From: Pseudomonas sp. UMAB-08
Lineage (GTDB): Bacteria; Pseudomonadota; Gammaproteobacteria; Pseudomonadales; Pseudomonadaceae
Assembly: GCF_900095225.1 (NCBI RefSeq)
Contig: NZ_LT607419.1
Coordinates: forward strand, 14,829-78,828
Reading direction: 5' to 3'
Length of the DNA: 64,000 nt
The position numbers were made by a program, and so were the translations under genes. The notes under the pieces are model-generated. The model was not told the origin of the DNA and ran no database searches. It saw nothing but the letters and a program-made list of their open reading frames with translations. This document shows positions 18,208 to 27,629 of the stretch, piece by piece (the stretch's first letter is position 1; every line of letters begins with the position of its first letter).

Positions 18208-19026
18208 TTATCGAGGAATCAACAGCTCACGCAGACCATCGGCGTGTTCGAGGACTTCGCCTGGTAAACGCAAGCGCTGGTCGTTCAAATAACGGTAATC
18301 GCGGCGCGCGGCAGCCAGTTGGCTGAGGTCCAGCTCGACGCTGAACTGGCTTTCTTCGCGCCCCGCTTCGTACAGCAGACTGCCAAACGGGTCGACCAAC
18401 GCACTGCCTCCCGCAAACAGCAGGCCACCATCGCCTTCGCCGACACGGTTAACCATCAGCGCAAACACCTGGTTTTCCTGGGCTCTGGCCATGATTGCGG
18501 TGCGGTGCGTGGGGCCGTACGGGTCCATGTTGCCGTTGGTGACGATGATCAGATCAGCCCCCAACTGCGCGAGGGCACGGGCTGTTTCCGGAAACTCGAT
18601 GTCGTAACAGATCAGCAGACCGACCCGTATGCCGTTCCACTCACAGGTGGCGAAGCGGTCGCCGGGGCTGAACACACCACGGTCCGACGCCCACAGGTGC
18701 GTCTTGCGATAGCGCAGGGCAATACCTTCAGGGGTGATCAGCAGCGTGGTGTTGAAATACTGGCCGTTATCATTTTCGGCTACGCCGATCACCACGGCTA
18801 CATTGCGCTCGCGGACCGCCTGCTGCACCGCTTGCACCGTCGGCCCATCCAGCGGTTCGGCGATCCGGGCCACGGTTTCGGCCGACGGAAAACCCATCAG
18901 ATGGGTTTCCGGAAAGACGATCAACCGGGTGTCGCTGGCGCAGGCGGCAATCGCTGCCAAGGCACGCCGCAGGTTGTAGTCGGTGCCGTTATCCTGGCCT
19001 GCCAGTTGGGCGAGTTCGACCTTCAT
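18208..19026 (-). CDS. Carbon-nitrogen hydrolase (nitrilase superfamily amidase)
   Basis: A 272-residue nitrilase-superfamily enzyme with the Glu-Lys-Cys triad: Glu40 (FPETH), Lys108 (YRKTH) and Cys140 (LLICYDIEFPE). The segments THLWASDRGVFSPGD and NMDPYGPTHRTAIMARAQEN resemble aliphatic amidases such as DavA (delta-aminovaleramidase) and R-stereoselective amidase. It would release ammonia from a small amide in the cytoplasm. It lies between the APC permease and a divergent LuxR-type regulator, so a small catabolic unit is plausible. The lysine monooxygenase partner davB is absent here, which argues against naming it davA. Confidence 0.88.
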   Translation of the reverse strand: MKVELAQLAGQDNGTDYNLRRALAAIAACASDTRLIVFPETHLMGFPSAETVARIAEPLDGPTVQAVQQAVRERNVAVVIGVAENDNGQYFNTTLLITPEGIALRYRKTHLWASDRGVFSPGDRFATCEWNGIRVGLLICYDIEFPETARALAQLGADLIIVTNGNMDPYGPTHRTAIMARAQENQVFALMVNRVGEGDGGLLFAGGSALVDPFGSLLYEAGREESQFSVELDLSQLAAARRDYRYLNDQRLRLPGEVLEHADGLRELLIPR

Positions 19027-19162
19027 GGGTTCTCCTTATTCATTGTCGTGGCCGATCCGGCACAATAAATGCTGGCCTGGTCATCGGCTCTGCGGGCAGT
19101 ATGCGCATCAGCAGCGTGCGCGGGGAATTACGCAGCTGTGGTAACCCAATAGGGGTAGAAGG

Positions 19163-19978
19163 ATGACAATCGCATTACAGGACATCGCCTGGCATCGCTC
19201 GGTCGCGCAATTGATAGACGCGTTGGACAAGCCGAATTTCTGGGCGCAACTGGTCCGCATGCTCAATCAATACGTGAATTTCGATAGTTGGGTCGCGCTG
19301 CAGTTCAGCTCAGGGCAACGCCCGCTGGTGTTCGCCGAATGCCCCGGTGAAGATGGCTCGCCCGACCCGTTGTTCCAGGATTACCTCAAGGGTCTATACC
19401 TGCTTGACCCGTTCTACATCGCCAGTCGCGAGCAGTCGCAGACCGGATTGTTTCGTTTGGCGCAAGTCGCCCCGGAACACTTCGAGCTGACGGAGTATTA
19501 TCAGCGCTACTTTCGCCTGAACGTAGTGGCCGATGAGATTCAGTTCAACTGCCAACTCGATGCGGATCGCACTGTGTGCCTGTCACTGGGCTCGACCCAA
19601 CGTTTCAGCACCGAACACATTGCCCTGCTTTCGATGATTCAACCCTGGGTGGTGGCCTTGCTCCGGCAACGCATGCCGTTCGAGCTGCTTGAGCCGGACG
19701 CCCAATCCGAGCAGCACGTACAGCCGCTGCAACCCGTCAATGATTGGCGTACCCAGCTGGAAGCATCGGTACAGCAAAGTAGAGGTGCACAATTAACCGC
19801 CCGTGAGCTGGATGTCGGGCGGCTGATGCTCAGCGGTTGCTCAAGCAAGGAGATCGCCCGCAAACTGGAAATCTCCGCCGAAACTGTGCGGGTGCACAAG
19901 AAACACATCTACAGCAAGCTCGGCATCAAGTCGCAATCTGAGCTGTTTTCGATTTTTCTTCAGGCGCAAAGCGCCTGA
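19163..19978 (+). CDS. LuxR-type (helix-turn-helix) transcriptional regulator
   Basis: A 271-residue protein with a C-terminal LuxR/FixJ DNA-binding domain (LTARELDVGRLMLSGCSSKEIARKLEISAETVRVH). The N-terminal 190 residues do not show the autoinducer-binding Trp/Tyr/Asp pattern and look GAF-like. It is divergent from the amidohydrolase gene with 136 bp between the starts and is its likely regulator. The ligand is unknown; this is not evidence for quorum sensing. Confidence 0.87.
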   Translation: MTIALQDIAWHRSVAQLIDALDKPNFWAQLVRMLNQYVNFDSWVALQFSSGQRPLVFAECPGEDGSPDPLFQDYLKGLYLLDPFYIASREQSQTGLFRLAQVAPEHFELTEYYQRYFRLNVVADEIQFNCQLDADRTVCLSLGSTQRFSTEHIALLSMIQPWVVALLRQRMPFELLEPDAQSEQHVQPLQPVNDWRTQLEASVQQSRGAQLTARELDVGRLMLSGCSSKEIARKLEISAETVRVHKKHIYSKLGIKSQSELFSIFLQAQSA

Positions 19979-20095
19979 ATCGAGGGAAGGTCTCATTACC
20001 GGTCCACAGAGACACGGAGTGAAACCACTGATTGATAGGCGCGGAACAGCGCCAGCGTTTTCGTCATTAACCGTCATAAAGCCCCAGGATTCCGC

Positions 20096-21712
20096 ATGAG
20101 CCTGTCCCTCCTCAGTCGTTACGCTTTTTTTGTGTTTTGCGTATGTTTCACCTTCGCCAGCATTCCGTTCTGGCACCACGAGTGGCTCTGGCCATTCACC
20201 CTGGTCACCGGCGTACTCAGCCTGATCGGCATCGGCGATCTGCTACAGACCCCGCACGCGATACGCCGCAATTACCCGATCCTGGGCAACATCCGTTACC
20301 TGGTCGAAGGCATCCGCCCGGAGATCCGCCAGTACCTGCTGGAGTCCGACAGCGACGCCCTGCCCTTCTCTCGGGCCCAGCGTTCATTGGTGTATTCGCG
20401 TGCCAAAAATGAAACGGCGGACAAGCCTTTCGGCACGCTGATCGATGTCTACCAGACCGGTTTCGAATTCATCGGTCACTCGATGCGCCCGGCACCGTTG
20501 AGCGACCCCCACGCCTTTCGCGTGCTGGTCGGCGGTCCGCAGTGCAAACAACCGTACTCGGCCTCGGTCTTCAACATCTCGGCAATGAGCTTCGGTTCGC
20601 TTAGCGCCAATGCGATTCGTGCGCTGAATCAGGGCGCCAAACTCGGCAACTTCGCCCACGACACCGGCGAAGGCAGCATCAGCCCGTATCACCGGGAAAA
20701 CGGCGGCGATTTGACATGGGAACTGGGCAGCGGTTACTTCGGCTGCCGGACATCGGATGGCCGCTTCGACCCGGTGCGTTTCGCCGCGCAGGCAAAGGAT
20801 CCGCAGGTGCGGATGATCGAAATCAAGATGAGCCAAGGCGCCAAACCGGGGCACGGCGGCATCTTGCCCAAAGGCAAAGTGACCAAGGAAATCGCTGAAA
20901 CCCGCGGCATCATGATGGGCGAAGATTGCATCTCACCCTCCCGGCACAGCGCATTTTCGACTCCTTGCGAACTGATGCACTTCATTGCTCAACTGCGCGA
21001 GCTGTCCGGTGGCAAACCCGTGGGCTTCAAGTTTTGCCTGGGCCATCCGTGGGAGTTCATGGGCATTGCCAAAGCCATGCTCGAGACCGGTATCCTTCCG
21101 GACTTCATCGTGATCGACGGCAAAGAGGGCGGCACTGGCGCCGCGCCGGTGGAGTTCACCGACCACATGGGCGTGCCGATGCGTGAAGGCCTGCTGTTCG
21201 TGCACAACACCTTGGTCGGCCTGAACCTGCGGGACAAAATCAAGCTGGGCGCCAGCGGCAAGATCGTCAGCGCGTTCGACATCGCCAGCGTGCTGGCGAT
21301 TGGCGCCGACTGGGCCAACTCGGCACGCGGCTTCATGTTTGCGATTGGCTGCATTCAATCGCAAAGCTGCCACACCAACAAATGCCCGACCGGCGTTGCC
21401 ACCCAGGACGCATTACGTCAACGGGCACTGGTGGTGCCAGACAAAGCGCAGCGGGTGTTCAACTTCCACCGCAGCACGCTTAAGGCATTGGCCGAAATGC
21501 TGGCTGCCGCCGGCCTTGATCATCCCTCGCAGCTTGAGGCCAAGCATCTGGTTCGTCGGATGTCCGCCACAGAGATCAAACTGTTCTCCCAGTCCCACGT
21601 ATTCCTCAAGCCCGGCGAATTGCTGACGGGCGAAGTGGATGGCGAGTTCTACTCGAACATGTGGCAGATGGCGCGCGCGGATAGCTTTGAGCCCAACACT
21701 GCTGCAGCCTGA
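20096..21712 (+). CDS. FMN-binding glutamate synthase-family protein
   Basis: A 538-residue protein: two N-terminal membrane helices, then the alpha/beta-barrel domain of the glutamate synthase large subunit (FNISAMSFGSLSANAIRALN, DTGEGSISPYHRENGGDL, GHGGILPKGKVT, DGKEGGTGAAP). The Cys cluster GCIQSQSCHTNKCPTG is the 3Fe-4S site. It lacks the glutamine amidotransferase domain, so it is a membrane-anchored, stand-alone FMN/Fe-S oxidoreductase of unknown reaction. It is monocistronic, with a strong hairpin after the stop. Confidence 0.88.
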   Translation: MSLSLLSRYAFFVFCVCFTFASIPFWHHEWLWPFTLVTGVLSLIGIGDLLQTPHAIRRNYPILGNIRYLVEGIRPEIRQYLLESDSDALPFSRAQRSLVYSRAKNETADKPFGTLIDVYQTGFEFIGHSMRPAPLSDPHAFRVLVGGPQCKQPYSASVFNISAMSFGSLSANAIRALNQGAKLGNFAHDTGEGSISPYHRENGGDLTWELGSGYFGCRTSDGRFDPVRFAAQAKDPQVRMIEIKMSQGAKPGHGGILPKGKVTKEIAETRGIMMGEDCISPSRHSAFSTPCELMHFIAQLRELSGGKPVGFKFCLGHPWEFMGIAKAMLETGILPDFIVIDGKEGGTGAAPVEFTDHMGVPMREGLLFVHNTLVGLNLRDKIKLGASGKIVSAFDIASVLAIGADWANSARGFMFAIGCIQSQSCHTNKCPTGVATQDALRQRALVVPDKAQRVFNFHRSTLKALAEMLAAAGLDHPSQLEAKHLVRRMSATEIKLFSQSHVFLKPGELLTGEVDGEFYSNMWQMARADSFEPNTAAA

Positions 21713-21723
21713 GGCAGACTAAT

Positions 21724-21764
21724 ACGTTGAGCCCCGACGAGGAACGATGGTCGGGGCTCAACGT
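21724..21764. terminator. Long hairpin between convergent genes
   Basis: A perfect 15-bp stem, ACGTTGAGCCCCGAC and GTCGGGGCTCAACGT, with an 11-nt loop lies between the stops of the glutamate synthase-like gene and the GT39 gene. No T-run follows on the + strand. It probably acts as a bidirectional transcription end. Confidence 0.7.
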
Positions 21765-21778
21765 TACTAACACTGCAC

Positions 21779-23371
21779 TTAGTTACTGGCTGCTCTCAAC
21801 GGCCCACACACGGCCGTTGTGCAGACGGCATAAAGCCAGACTTGCGTGTCGCCCGTGGTCAATGCACTGACGGGCAGCCAGTTTTTCGGAACGGTCATGG
21901 CTTCGTCCGGCTCACTGCCCTGCACGACCCACACCCGCTTTGTCTCGGAAGGCAGTGAGCCGAGGTTGTCGACATACAGCGCGTCTGCATCTTGATACAG
22001 CAAAGCACCTTCAGCCTGTTCGCCCGGACGTCCGGACTCCCCCGTTGACAACGGCGGGGTGTAGAGCAACGGATTCGTCCCGGTTTTGTTGTAGTAGGCA
22101 ACACTCAAGTACCAGTAAATATCGTTTACCACGATGCGGTCACCCGTAGCGAAGTGCTGATTAATGTAATCGGTCGTCCTGTCGATCTGATTGTTTGGCT
22201 GATTGACCGTGTCATTCAATTTATTTGTCTGGGTATAAACGTTGTAGAGCCCTACCCCCTCCCCACTGACTAAAACTGTCAGGCATACGATGGCAAGCGT
22301 TCGATACCGATGCGCCAGCCGATCAAGTGCGATGGCCAACATCAGCGGCAACCCAATCACAGCGAACATGAAATAACGGGGCACAAAAAATGAATGTTTA
22401 AACGAAATTAAAAACACCACCCCTATGGGTACAAAGGTGTAGATGGCCAGTAATGCATGAAGTTTGTAGGTCCCCTTGTCGCGCAGGACACTCCATCCGG
22501 AAGCCAGCAACATCCACACAGGAAGGGCAATAAATATCGGCCAGGGCAGGTCCCTCCCATCACTGAGCGTTAACGATTCCCAGATAATGGAAGGCACGCT
22601 GAAGACCGTGACAGGTGGTATCCAGCCCACTTCCCCGGTCAGCGACAATTGATTGATTAAATGAGGGACCCAAGGCAAGTAAAGAACCACCACGGCAGCG
22701 TTGGCGATCCACCAGGCAGGTCGCGTAATAAGGTGGCCTGTACGAGAGGGCTGGAAACGTAGCAACAGCAGATAGAGCCAATGCGAGACCACACACAGAC
22801 CCGCAAAATAGTGGGTATAAAGCCCCGCTGTCATTAACAACGTGTAGACGATCAGGTATCGATGCTGCTGCGGATGTTTAATCCAGTAAATCAGGGCAAT
22901 CGTCGCCCCCATCAGCCAAGCCCCCTGAAGTGCGTACATCCGCACCTCTTGGCTGTAACGCACGGCAATAGGCAGAAGTGCCAGAAGCAGCCCGGCCAAC
23001 ATTGCGGCTCGACGGGTTGCAATCAACCTCACCAGCCAGACACCCAACCCAACGGTCACCCCGCCCGCCAACACACTCATGGCCCGAAGCGCAAAAACCC
23101 CGTTCCCAAATGCAGCCGTCCATCCATGCAGCAGCAGGTAGTACAGAGGCGGATGGACATCGTATGTGGTGTGAGACCAAATGAGAGGGAGCGAGAACTC
23201 ACTCATCAGCACGCTGGCGGCTTCGTCATACCAGATGGCCGGCCCGGTCATGTCATAAAAGCGCACCACGGCCGCAAGGGCCAGGATGGGCAGCAGCACC
23301 CAGCGCTCCCGAAAAAACCATACAACACGTTCAGCACTCGTCCTTTTTTGGGGCTGAAGTAGCTCCATCAT
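21779..23371 (-). CDS. Glycosyltransferase family 39 (ArnT-like) membrane protein
   Basis: A 530-residue protein with about 11-12 membrane helices and a C-terminal periplasmic domain. The GT-C catalytic Asp-Glu is in the first periplasmic loop (AIWYDEAASV), and HPPLYYLLLH and YSQEVRMYAL follow as in ArnT and protein mannosyltransferases. It would transfer a sugar from a polyprenyl-phosphate donor to an envelope acceptor that cannot be named. ATG 23371 (or 23368) has GGGGGAA upstream; the longer frame has no such site. The gene is divergent from opgC. Confidence 0.85.
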   Translation of the reverse strand: MMELLQPQKRTSAERVVWFFRERWVLLPILALAAVVRFYDMTGPAIWYDEAASVLMSEFSLPLIWSHTTYDVHPPLYYLLLHGWTAAFGNGVFALRAMSVLAGGVTVGLGVWLVRLIATRRAAMLAGLLLALLPIAVRYSQEVRMYALQGAWLMGATIALIYWIKHPQQHRYLIVYTLLMTAGLYTHYFAGLCVVSHWLYLLLLRFQPSRTGHLITRPAWWIANAAVVVLYLPWVPHLINQLSLTGEVGWIPPVTVFSVPSIIWESLTLSDGRDLPWPIFIALPVWMLLASGWSVLRDKGTYKLHALLAIYTFVPIGVVFLISFKHSFFVPRYFMFAVIGLPLMLAIALDRLAHRYRTLAIVCLTVLVSGEGVGLYNVYTQTNKLNDTVNQPNNQIDRTTDYINQHFATGDRIVVNDIYWYLSVAYYNKTGTNPLLYTPPLSTGESGRPGEQAEGALLYQDADALYVDNLGSLPSETKRVWVVQGSEPDEAMTVPKNWLPVSALTTGDTQVWLYAVCTTAVCGPLRAASN

Positions 23372-23613
23372 GCGAATTTCCCCCGACTTGCGCTTAAGCT
23401 TCCAGACTGATCCTGAGCACTGCATACCCTGCAGACTGTGACCATTGCCTAAGGTTCCACCGCTGCAGCCCCATGCTCCCGAGACATTAAGTAATAGCCT
23501 GTTTTTGCATTTATTCACCAATGACGCCACCCTGCGCGCGGCCGATGTGCGGCATGGAACCTCTAAGGCCGCGCACACCTCCTTATTGAATACCCGCTCA
23601 AGAGCCCGCCGGC

Positions 23614-24741
23614 ATGACTAACGGACGCGATCCTCGAATCGACTTCTTTCGAGGTCTGGCGCTGATCTTCATTTTCTGGGATCACGTGCCTGGCAACCCC
23701 TTCGCCCAACTCACGGTGCGCAACTTCGGCTTCAGCGATGCGGCGGAGATCTTCGTGTTCCTCGCCGGTTACGCGGCAGTACTGGCCTATGGGCGCATCG
23801 CCCTGCGCGACGGGTTTGTCGTCGCCTGCGTCCGCATTCTGCGGCGGGCGTGGGTGCTGTATGTGGTGCATATTTTCCTGTTGACCCTGCTGATGGGCAT
23901 CGTGTTCGTCGCCAACAATCATGTCGAAACCCGCGACATGATTCAGGAGATGGGCCTGGGCTACTTCGTCAGAAACCCGCAACAAGCCTTGGCCGATGAG
24001 CTACTGCTGCGCTTCAAACCCAACCTGACTGACCCGTTGCCGCTCTACATTCTGCTGTTGCTGGCCTTGCCACTGATCCTGCCCTGGATGCTGCGCCGGA
24101 CCGAACACGTGGTCGGCCTGTCCGTTGCGTTGTACCTGATGGTGCCGTTGTCTGGCTGGAATCTGTCGGCGTATGAAGGCGGCGTCTGGTACTTCAACCC
24201 CGTGGCCTGGCAACTGCTGTTCGTCCTCGGCGGCGCCTGCGCAATTCGTGGGCAACGACCGAGCGTCCAGCAACCACGCCCGCTGAAGCAGCAACCGTTG
24301 TTCATCATCTGCGCGACCTACGTGGTGATCTCCGGGCTGATCACCCTGTCGTGGAAATGGCCGGGGCTGCACGAGATGTTGATACCAAAAGCCATCTCCA
24401 ACCTGCTGTACCCGATCAGCAAAACCGACCTCTCGCCGGTGCGCCTGCTGCACTTCCTGGCGCTGGCCTACTGCACCGCAAAATGCCTGCCGACGGGGCA
24501 CGCATGGCTAAACAACTGGCCTGCCCGACAAACCTGCCGCATGGGCCGCTACTCCCTGGAAGTCTTCTGCCTCAGCGTCCTGCTCGCGCCGCTGGCCGAC
24601 ATGGCCAACGCACTCGCTGGCGACACCTGGCCGATGCAAGTGTTTACCGCGCTGCTGGGTTTGGCCTTGATGATGCTCATGGCGAGCGGGTTGGAATTGA
24701 ATAAACGGCTGGGGACGCCGGGCCGGGTGGTGGCAGTTTGA
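23614..24741 (+). CDS. OpgC-domain membrane acyltransferase-like protein
   Basis: A 375-residue polytopic membrane protein beginning DPRIDFFRGLALIFIFWDHVPGNPF and containing SDAAEIFVFLAGYAAVLAYGR, the signature of the OpgC family. OpgC proteins add succinyl or similar groups to osmoregulated periplasmic glucans, though many family members outside opg operons have unknown acceptors. No opgG or opgH is nearby. It is divergent from the GT39 gene, and both probably decorate envelope glycans. Confidence 0.85.
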   Translation: MTNGRDPRIDFFRGLALIFIFWDHVPGNPFAQLTVRNFGFSDAAEIFVFLAGYAAVLAYGRIALRDGFVVACVRILRRAWVLYVVHIFLLTLLMGIVFVANNHVETRDMIQEMGLGYFVRNPQQALADELLLRFKPNLTDPLPLYILLLLALPLILPWMLRRTEHVVGLSVALYLMVPLSGWNLSAYEGGVWYFNPVAWQLLFVLGGACAIRGQRPSVQQPRPLKQQPLFIICATYVVISGLITLSWKWPGLHEMLIPKAISNLLYPISKTDLSPVRLLHFLALAYCTAKCLPTGHAWLNNWPARQTCRMGRYSLEVFCLSVLLAPLADMANALAGDTWPMQVFTALLGLALMMLMASGLELNKRLGTPGRVVAV

Positions 24742-24853
24742 GAACGCCGTCTCACTGAAACGCACTTTCGGAAGTTTCCTACGGGTTTATAAGGCCAAGT
24801 TTTTTGAAGGTGGGTCGTTATGCAAGGAGAGTGAACGAATCAGTGAGGGAAGG

Positions 24854-25579
24854 ATGATGGAAATCAAAGATACTGGCGTTTGGGTGGGGGGATATCAGGC
24901 GGTTGAGGAACCACTGCAACCGCTGCCTGCAAACTGGAGTTGTCCGGAAGATCTAGCGGCAATGAAGCGCCCCAGGATGTATAGCCTAGAGGCGCTTTGG
25001 CCGAAAAGCTGTTTCCCTGTCACCGTGTCGGAAGACCAACTTTCAGAGGTCTACACGAGGGGGACCGATCCTTGGGGAACCCATATGGTCCCACTGACAG
25101 AAAAAGAATGCTGCTGGACATGCCGCGCGTTCGACACATGGAATGTGAGATGGAATGCCGAGCTTGAGCTGGAGAGCGTCAGATCGGAACTCCTCGCGTT
25201 CAGAAAAACACTCAGCTTATCGAATCCTGAATTATCGAAAAAAGAGTTCAGCTTCACGCTGGACAAAGAAACCAGACTCCAAATTATCGACTTTAAAGAA
25301 ACGCTCACATCACAAGAAAAACCCCAGCTTTTAGAAGCCATAAATTTATTCAAGCCCTTAGTCTCGGCCATCAACAGACACGCTAACTCGCTAGTGACGC
25401 TCGCCAGTTACTATAAAGACAAGGACGGCGCAGGCAAGCTGACAAAAGAAAACTTCAGCGCACTTATCAACTATCAAGATTCACTGTCCAGCTCAAAGAA
25501 AAAAAACACATACCCATCAACAACTGACTCATTGACGGTTACCCCTTCGCAGCAAAAACTTATCAGCATCAAAGCCTAG
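24854..25579 (+). CDS. Hypothetical protein, Lys-rich C-terminal half
   Basis: I do not recognise this 241-residue protein. The first 100 residues are Trp- and Cys-rich (WVGGYQ, CPEDLAAM, CCWTCRAFDTWNVRWN); the rest is hydrophilic, mostly helical and Lys/Ser-rich. There is no signal peptide or membrane helix. GC content and codon use drop sharply in the second half compared with neighbours (many AAA and TTA codons), which suggests recent acquisition. GAGGGAAGG before ATG 24854 (or 24857) is a good ribosome site. It lies alone between opgC and the proY terminator. A secreted effector or toxin without a partner is one speculation. Confidence 0.7.
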   Translation: MMEIKDTGVWVGGYQAVEEPLQPLPANWSCPEDLAAMKRPRMYSLEALWPKSCFPVTVSEDQLSEVYTRGTDPWGTHMVPLTEKECCWTCRAFDTWNVRWNAELELESVRSELLAFRKTLSLSNPELSKKEFSFTLDKETRLQIIDFKETLTSQEKPQLLEAINLFKPLVSAINRHANSLVTLASYYKDKDGAGKLTKENFSALINYQDSLSSSKKKNTYPSTTDSLTVTPSQQKLISIKA

Positions 25580-25620
25580 ACATCCTCGCCCCTCATAATA
25601 GGGGAGACCGTGAGGCGTAT

Positions 25621-25657
25621 AAAAAAGCCCTGATCATAATGTGAACTGACCAGGGCT
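25621..25657 (-). terminator. Intrinsic terminator of proY
   Basis: Read on the minus strand, AGCCCTGGTCA and TGATCAGGGCT form an 11-bp stem (one G-T pair) followed by TTTTTT. It begins 22 bp after the proY stop. Confidence 0.88.
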
Positions 25658-25678
25658 CTTGCGTTTCAAGCTGTGTTA

Positions 25679-27097
25679 TTACGCCGTACGTGCAGCACCC
25701 ACTGCTTCGTTTTTCGGCGCCAGTTTGAATACGTAGAACAGTACCGTCAGCAGTATCAGAAACGCTGGCCCGACATACAACGCGATGCGGGTTTCTTCGA
25801 AGTAAGCCATCAGGCCTACCACCAGGATCAGGAACGCCAGCGCCAGATAGGAGCTGAGCGGCCATAGCCACATGCGGAATTTCAGTTGGTCGCGCTCGGT
25901 TTTGCTCAGGCCACGGCGGAACTTGAGTTGCGCCAGCAGGATCATGGTCCAGGTCCAGATCGCACCGAAGGTCGCGATGGCCGTTACCCAGACGAAGACT
26001 TTTTCCGGCACCAGGTAATTGAGGAATACGCCGATCAACAAGGCGAAAATCGACAGCAGCAGTGCACGACGCGGTACGCCGTTGCTCGAGGTTTGTGCGA
26101 AGCCACGCGGTGCCTGGCCGTTCTGCGCCAGGCTGTAGAGCATGCGTCCGGTGCTGAAGATGCCGCCGTTGCAGGACGACAGTGCCGCAGTGATGACCAC
26201 GAAGTTGATGATGCCGGCGGCGGTCTTGATTCCCAGACGCTCGAAGGTCATCACGAAAGGGCTGCCCTGGGTGCCGATTTCGTTCCACGGGTAGATCGAC
26301 AGGATCACAAACAGCGCGCCAACGTAGAACAACAGAATCCGCCAGAATACCGAGCCGATTGCGCTGGGAATGGTTTTCTGCGGGTTCTTCGCTTCACCGG
26401 CGGTCAGGCCGATCATTTCAACGCCGAGGTAGGCGAACATCACCATTTGCAGTGACATCAGGATGCCTTGCACGCCGTGGGGCATGAAGCCGCCGTGGCT
26501 CCACAGGTTGGCAATGCCCAGCGCGACACCGTCATTGCCGAAACCAAAGGCGATGACACCGATACCGCCGACGACCATGGCGATAATGGTGACGATTTTG
26601 ATCAGGGCGAACCAGAACTCGAATTCACCGAAGGCTTTGACGGCGATCAGGTTGATGGAGCCCATGCTGATCAGTGCCGCCAACGCCCAGATCCAGCGCG
26701 GGACCTCGGGAAACCAGACGCCCATGTAAACGGCCACGGCGGTGATTTCCGCAACGCAGGTTACCAGCCACAAGAACCAGTAGTTCCAGCCGGTAAGGAA
26801 GCCCGCCAAGGGGCCGAGATAGTCTTGTGCGTAGCGGCTGAAGGAGCCGGCGACCGGGTTGTGCACGGCCATTTCGCCGAGGGCGCGCATGATCACCAGG
26901 ATGGCCAGGCCGCCGATGATGTACGACAGCATGATCGCGGGCCCGGCCATCTCGATGGCTTTGGCAGAACCGAGAAACAGACCGACACCAATACAGGCAC
27001 CTAGAGCCATCAGGCGGATGTGGCGCTCGCCCAACTCTCGTTTCAGAGGTCCGCCTTGAGCGGTCTCTGTGTGCAAAGTGTGTTTGCCGACTGGCAT
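25679..27097 (-). CDS. proY: Amino acid permease, ProY-like
   Basis: A 472-residue AAT-family permease with 12 helices. It starts with the typical hydrophilic leader and LGERHIRLMALGACIGVGLFLGSA, and contains EMAVHNPVAGSFSRYA and MFAYLGVEMIGLTAGEAKNP. The sequence fits the proline-specific ProY group of gamma-proteobacteria, although histidine or GABA permeases are close relatives. ATG 27097 is supported by GAGGTTG; the longer frame is rejected. An A-rich motif AATAACAA sits just upstream of the ribosome site, consistent with Hfq/Crc catabolite repression. A clear terminator follows. Confidence 0.82.
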   Translation of the reverse strand: MPVGKHTLHTETAQGGPLKRELGERHIRLMALGACIGVGLFLGSAKAIEMAGPAIMLSYIIGGLAILVIMRALGEMAVHNPVAGSFSRYAQDYLGPLAGFLTGWNYWFLWLVTCVAEITAVAVYMGVWFPEVPRWIWALAALISMGSINLIAVKAFGEFEFWFALIKIVTIIAMVVGGIGVIAFGFGNDGVALGIANLWSHGGFMPHGVQGILMSLQMVMFAYLGVEMIGLTAGEAKNPQKTIPSAIGSVFWRILLFYVGALFVILSIYPWNEIGTQGSPFVMTFERLGIKTAAGIINFVVITAALSSCNGGIFSTGRMLYSLAQNGQAPRGFAQTSSNGVPRRALLLSIFALLIGVFLNYLVPEKVFVWVTAIATFGAIWTWTMILLAQLKFRRGLSKTERDQLKFRMWLWPLSSYLALAFLILVVGLMAYFEETRIALYVGPAFLILLTVLFYVFKLAPKNEAVGAARTA

Positions 27098-27629
27098 AAA
27101 TTTACAACCTCGTATTGTTATTGGATATGGAGTCAGTCGACGATTCAAAGCACCGGCGGGTAAGCCTGCGCGTCGCATTATCAGGTTCATCCTTATGAGT
27201 GAGCCCGTCATGCGCGAATGGTCCTACTGAAATCGGAGGCGAACCTCGCACAAAAAACATGCGCACTGCGCCTCAAAAAAGAGCGTCCATCGAAAAGGGT
27301 CAGGCACACACTCTCGCAATGGTCGCGCAGTATAAAAACCCACAGCCAGTGGCTTTCACTATATAAACACTTTTATTTGGCGATAATTCACGGCCTAAAC
27401 GGCTTTAGAAGAGGGATATATTCTGCCATAGGGTTTTAATCCATCAGGTACGCAAAGAGGGTTTACATCGCCCGCCCGCCCCGACCTGACGCACTGCTGG
27501 CGCCTCGATATCGAGCAGTGGGTTTTAAGGGATTTTTCCTACATGCGTCTTACAAAGTTTTCCCCAATCGCGACCAGCGTCTAAGCTTGTGACAGGTGCG
27601 ATTAACACGCTTAACCGGGCCAATCGACT
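27098..27629. other. Intergenic region between proY and the large PBP gene
   Basis: This 532-bp AT-richer region holds the control sequences of two divergent genes. I see a CA motif next to proY (listed separately), several A/T-rich stretches that may be promoters, and a hairpin CACTGCT/AGCAGTG at 27492-27498 and 27514-27520 with an inner palindrome CTCGATATCGAG. Short frames here have no ribosome site or protein-like composition, so I call no gene. Confidence 0.5.
27115..27122 (-). promoter_or_regulatory. Hfq/Crc catabolite-repression (CA) motif before proY
   Basis: AATAACAA on the minus strand matches the AANAANAA consensus bound by Hfq with Crc in Pseudomonas. It ends a few bases upstream of the GAGG ribosome site of proY, the usual position for translational repression. 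Confidence 0.55.

Noticed and set aside
19163..19978. Quorum-sensing LuxR receptor
   Set aside because: The DNA-binding domain is of LuxR type, but the N-terminus lacks the autoinducer-binding residues and there is no luxI gene nearby.
27218..27439. 73-codon frame upstream of the large PBP gene
   Set aside because: No ribosome site, unusual composition and no hydrophobic or domain pattern.
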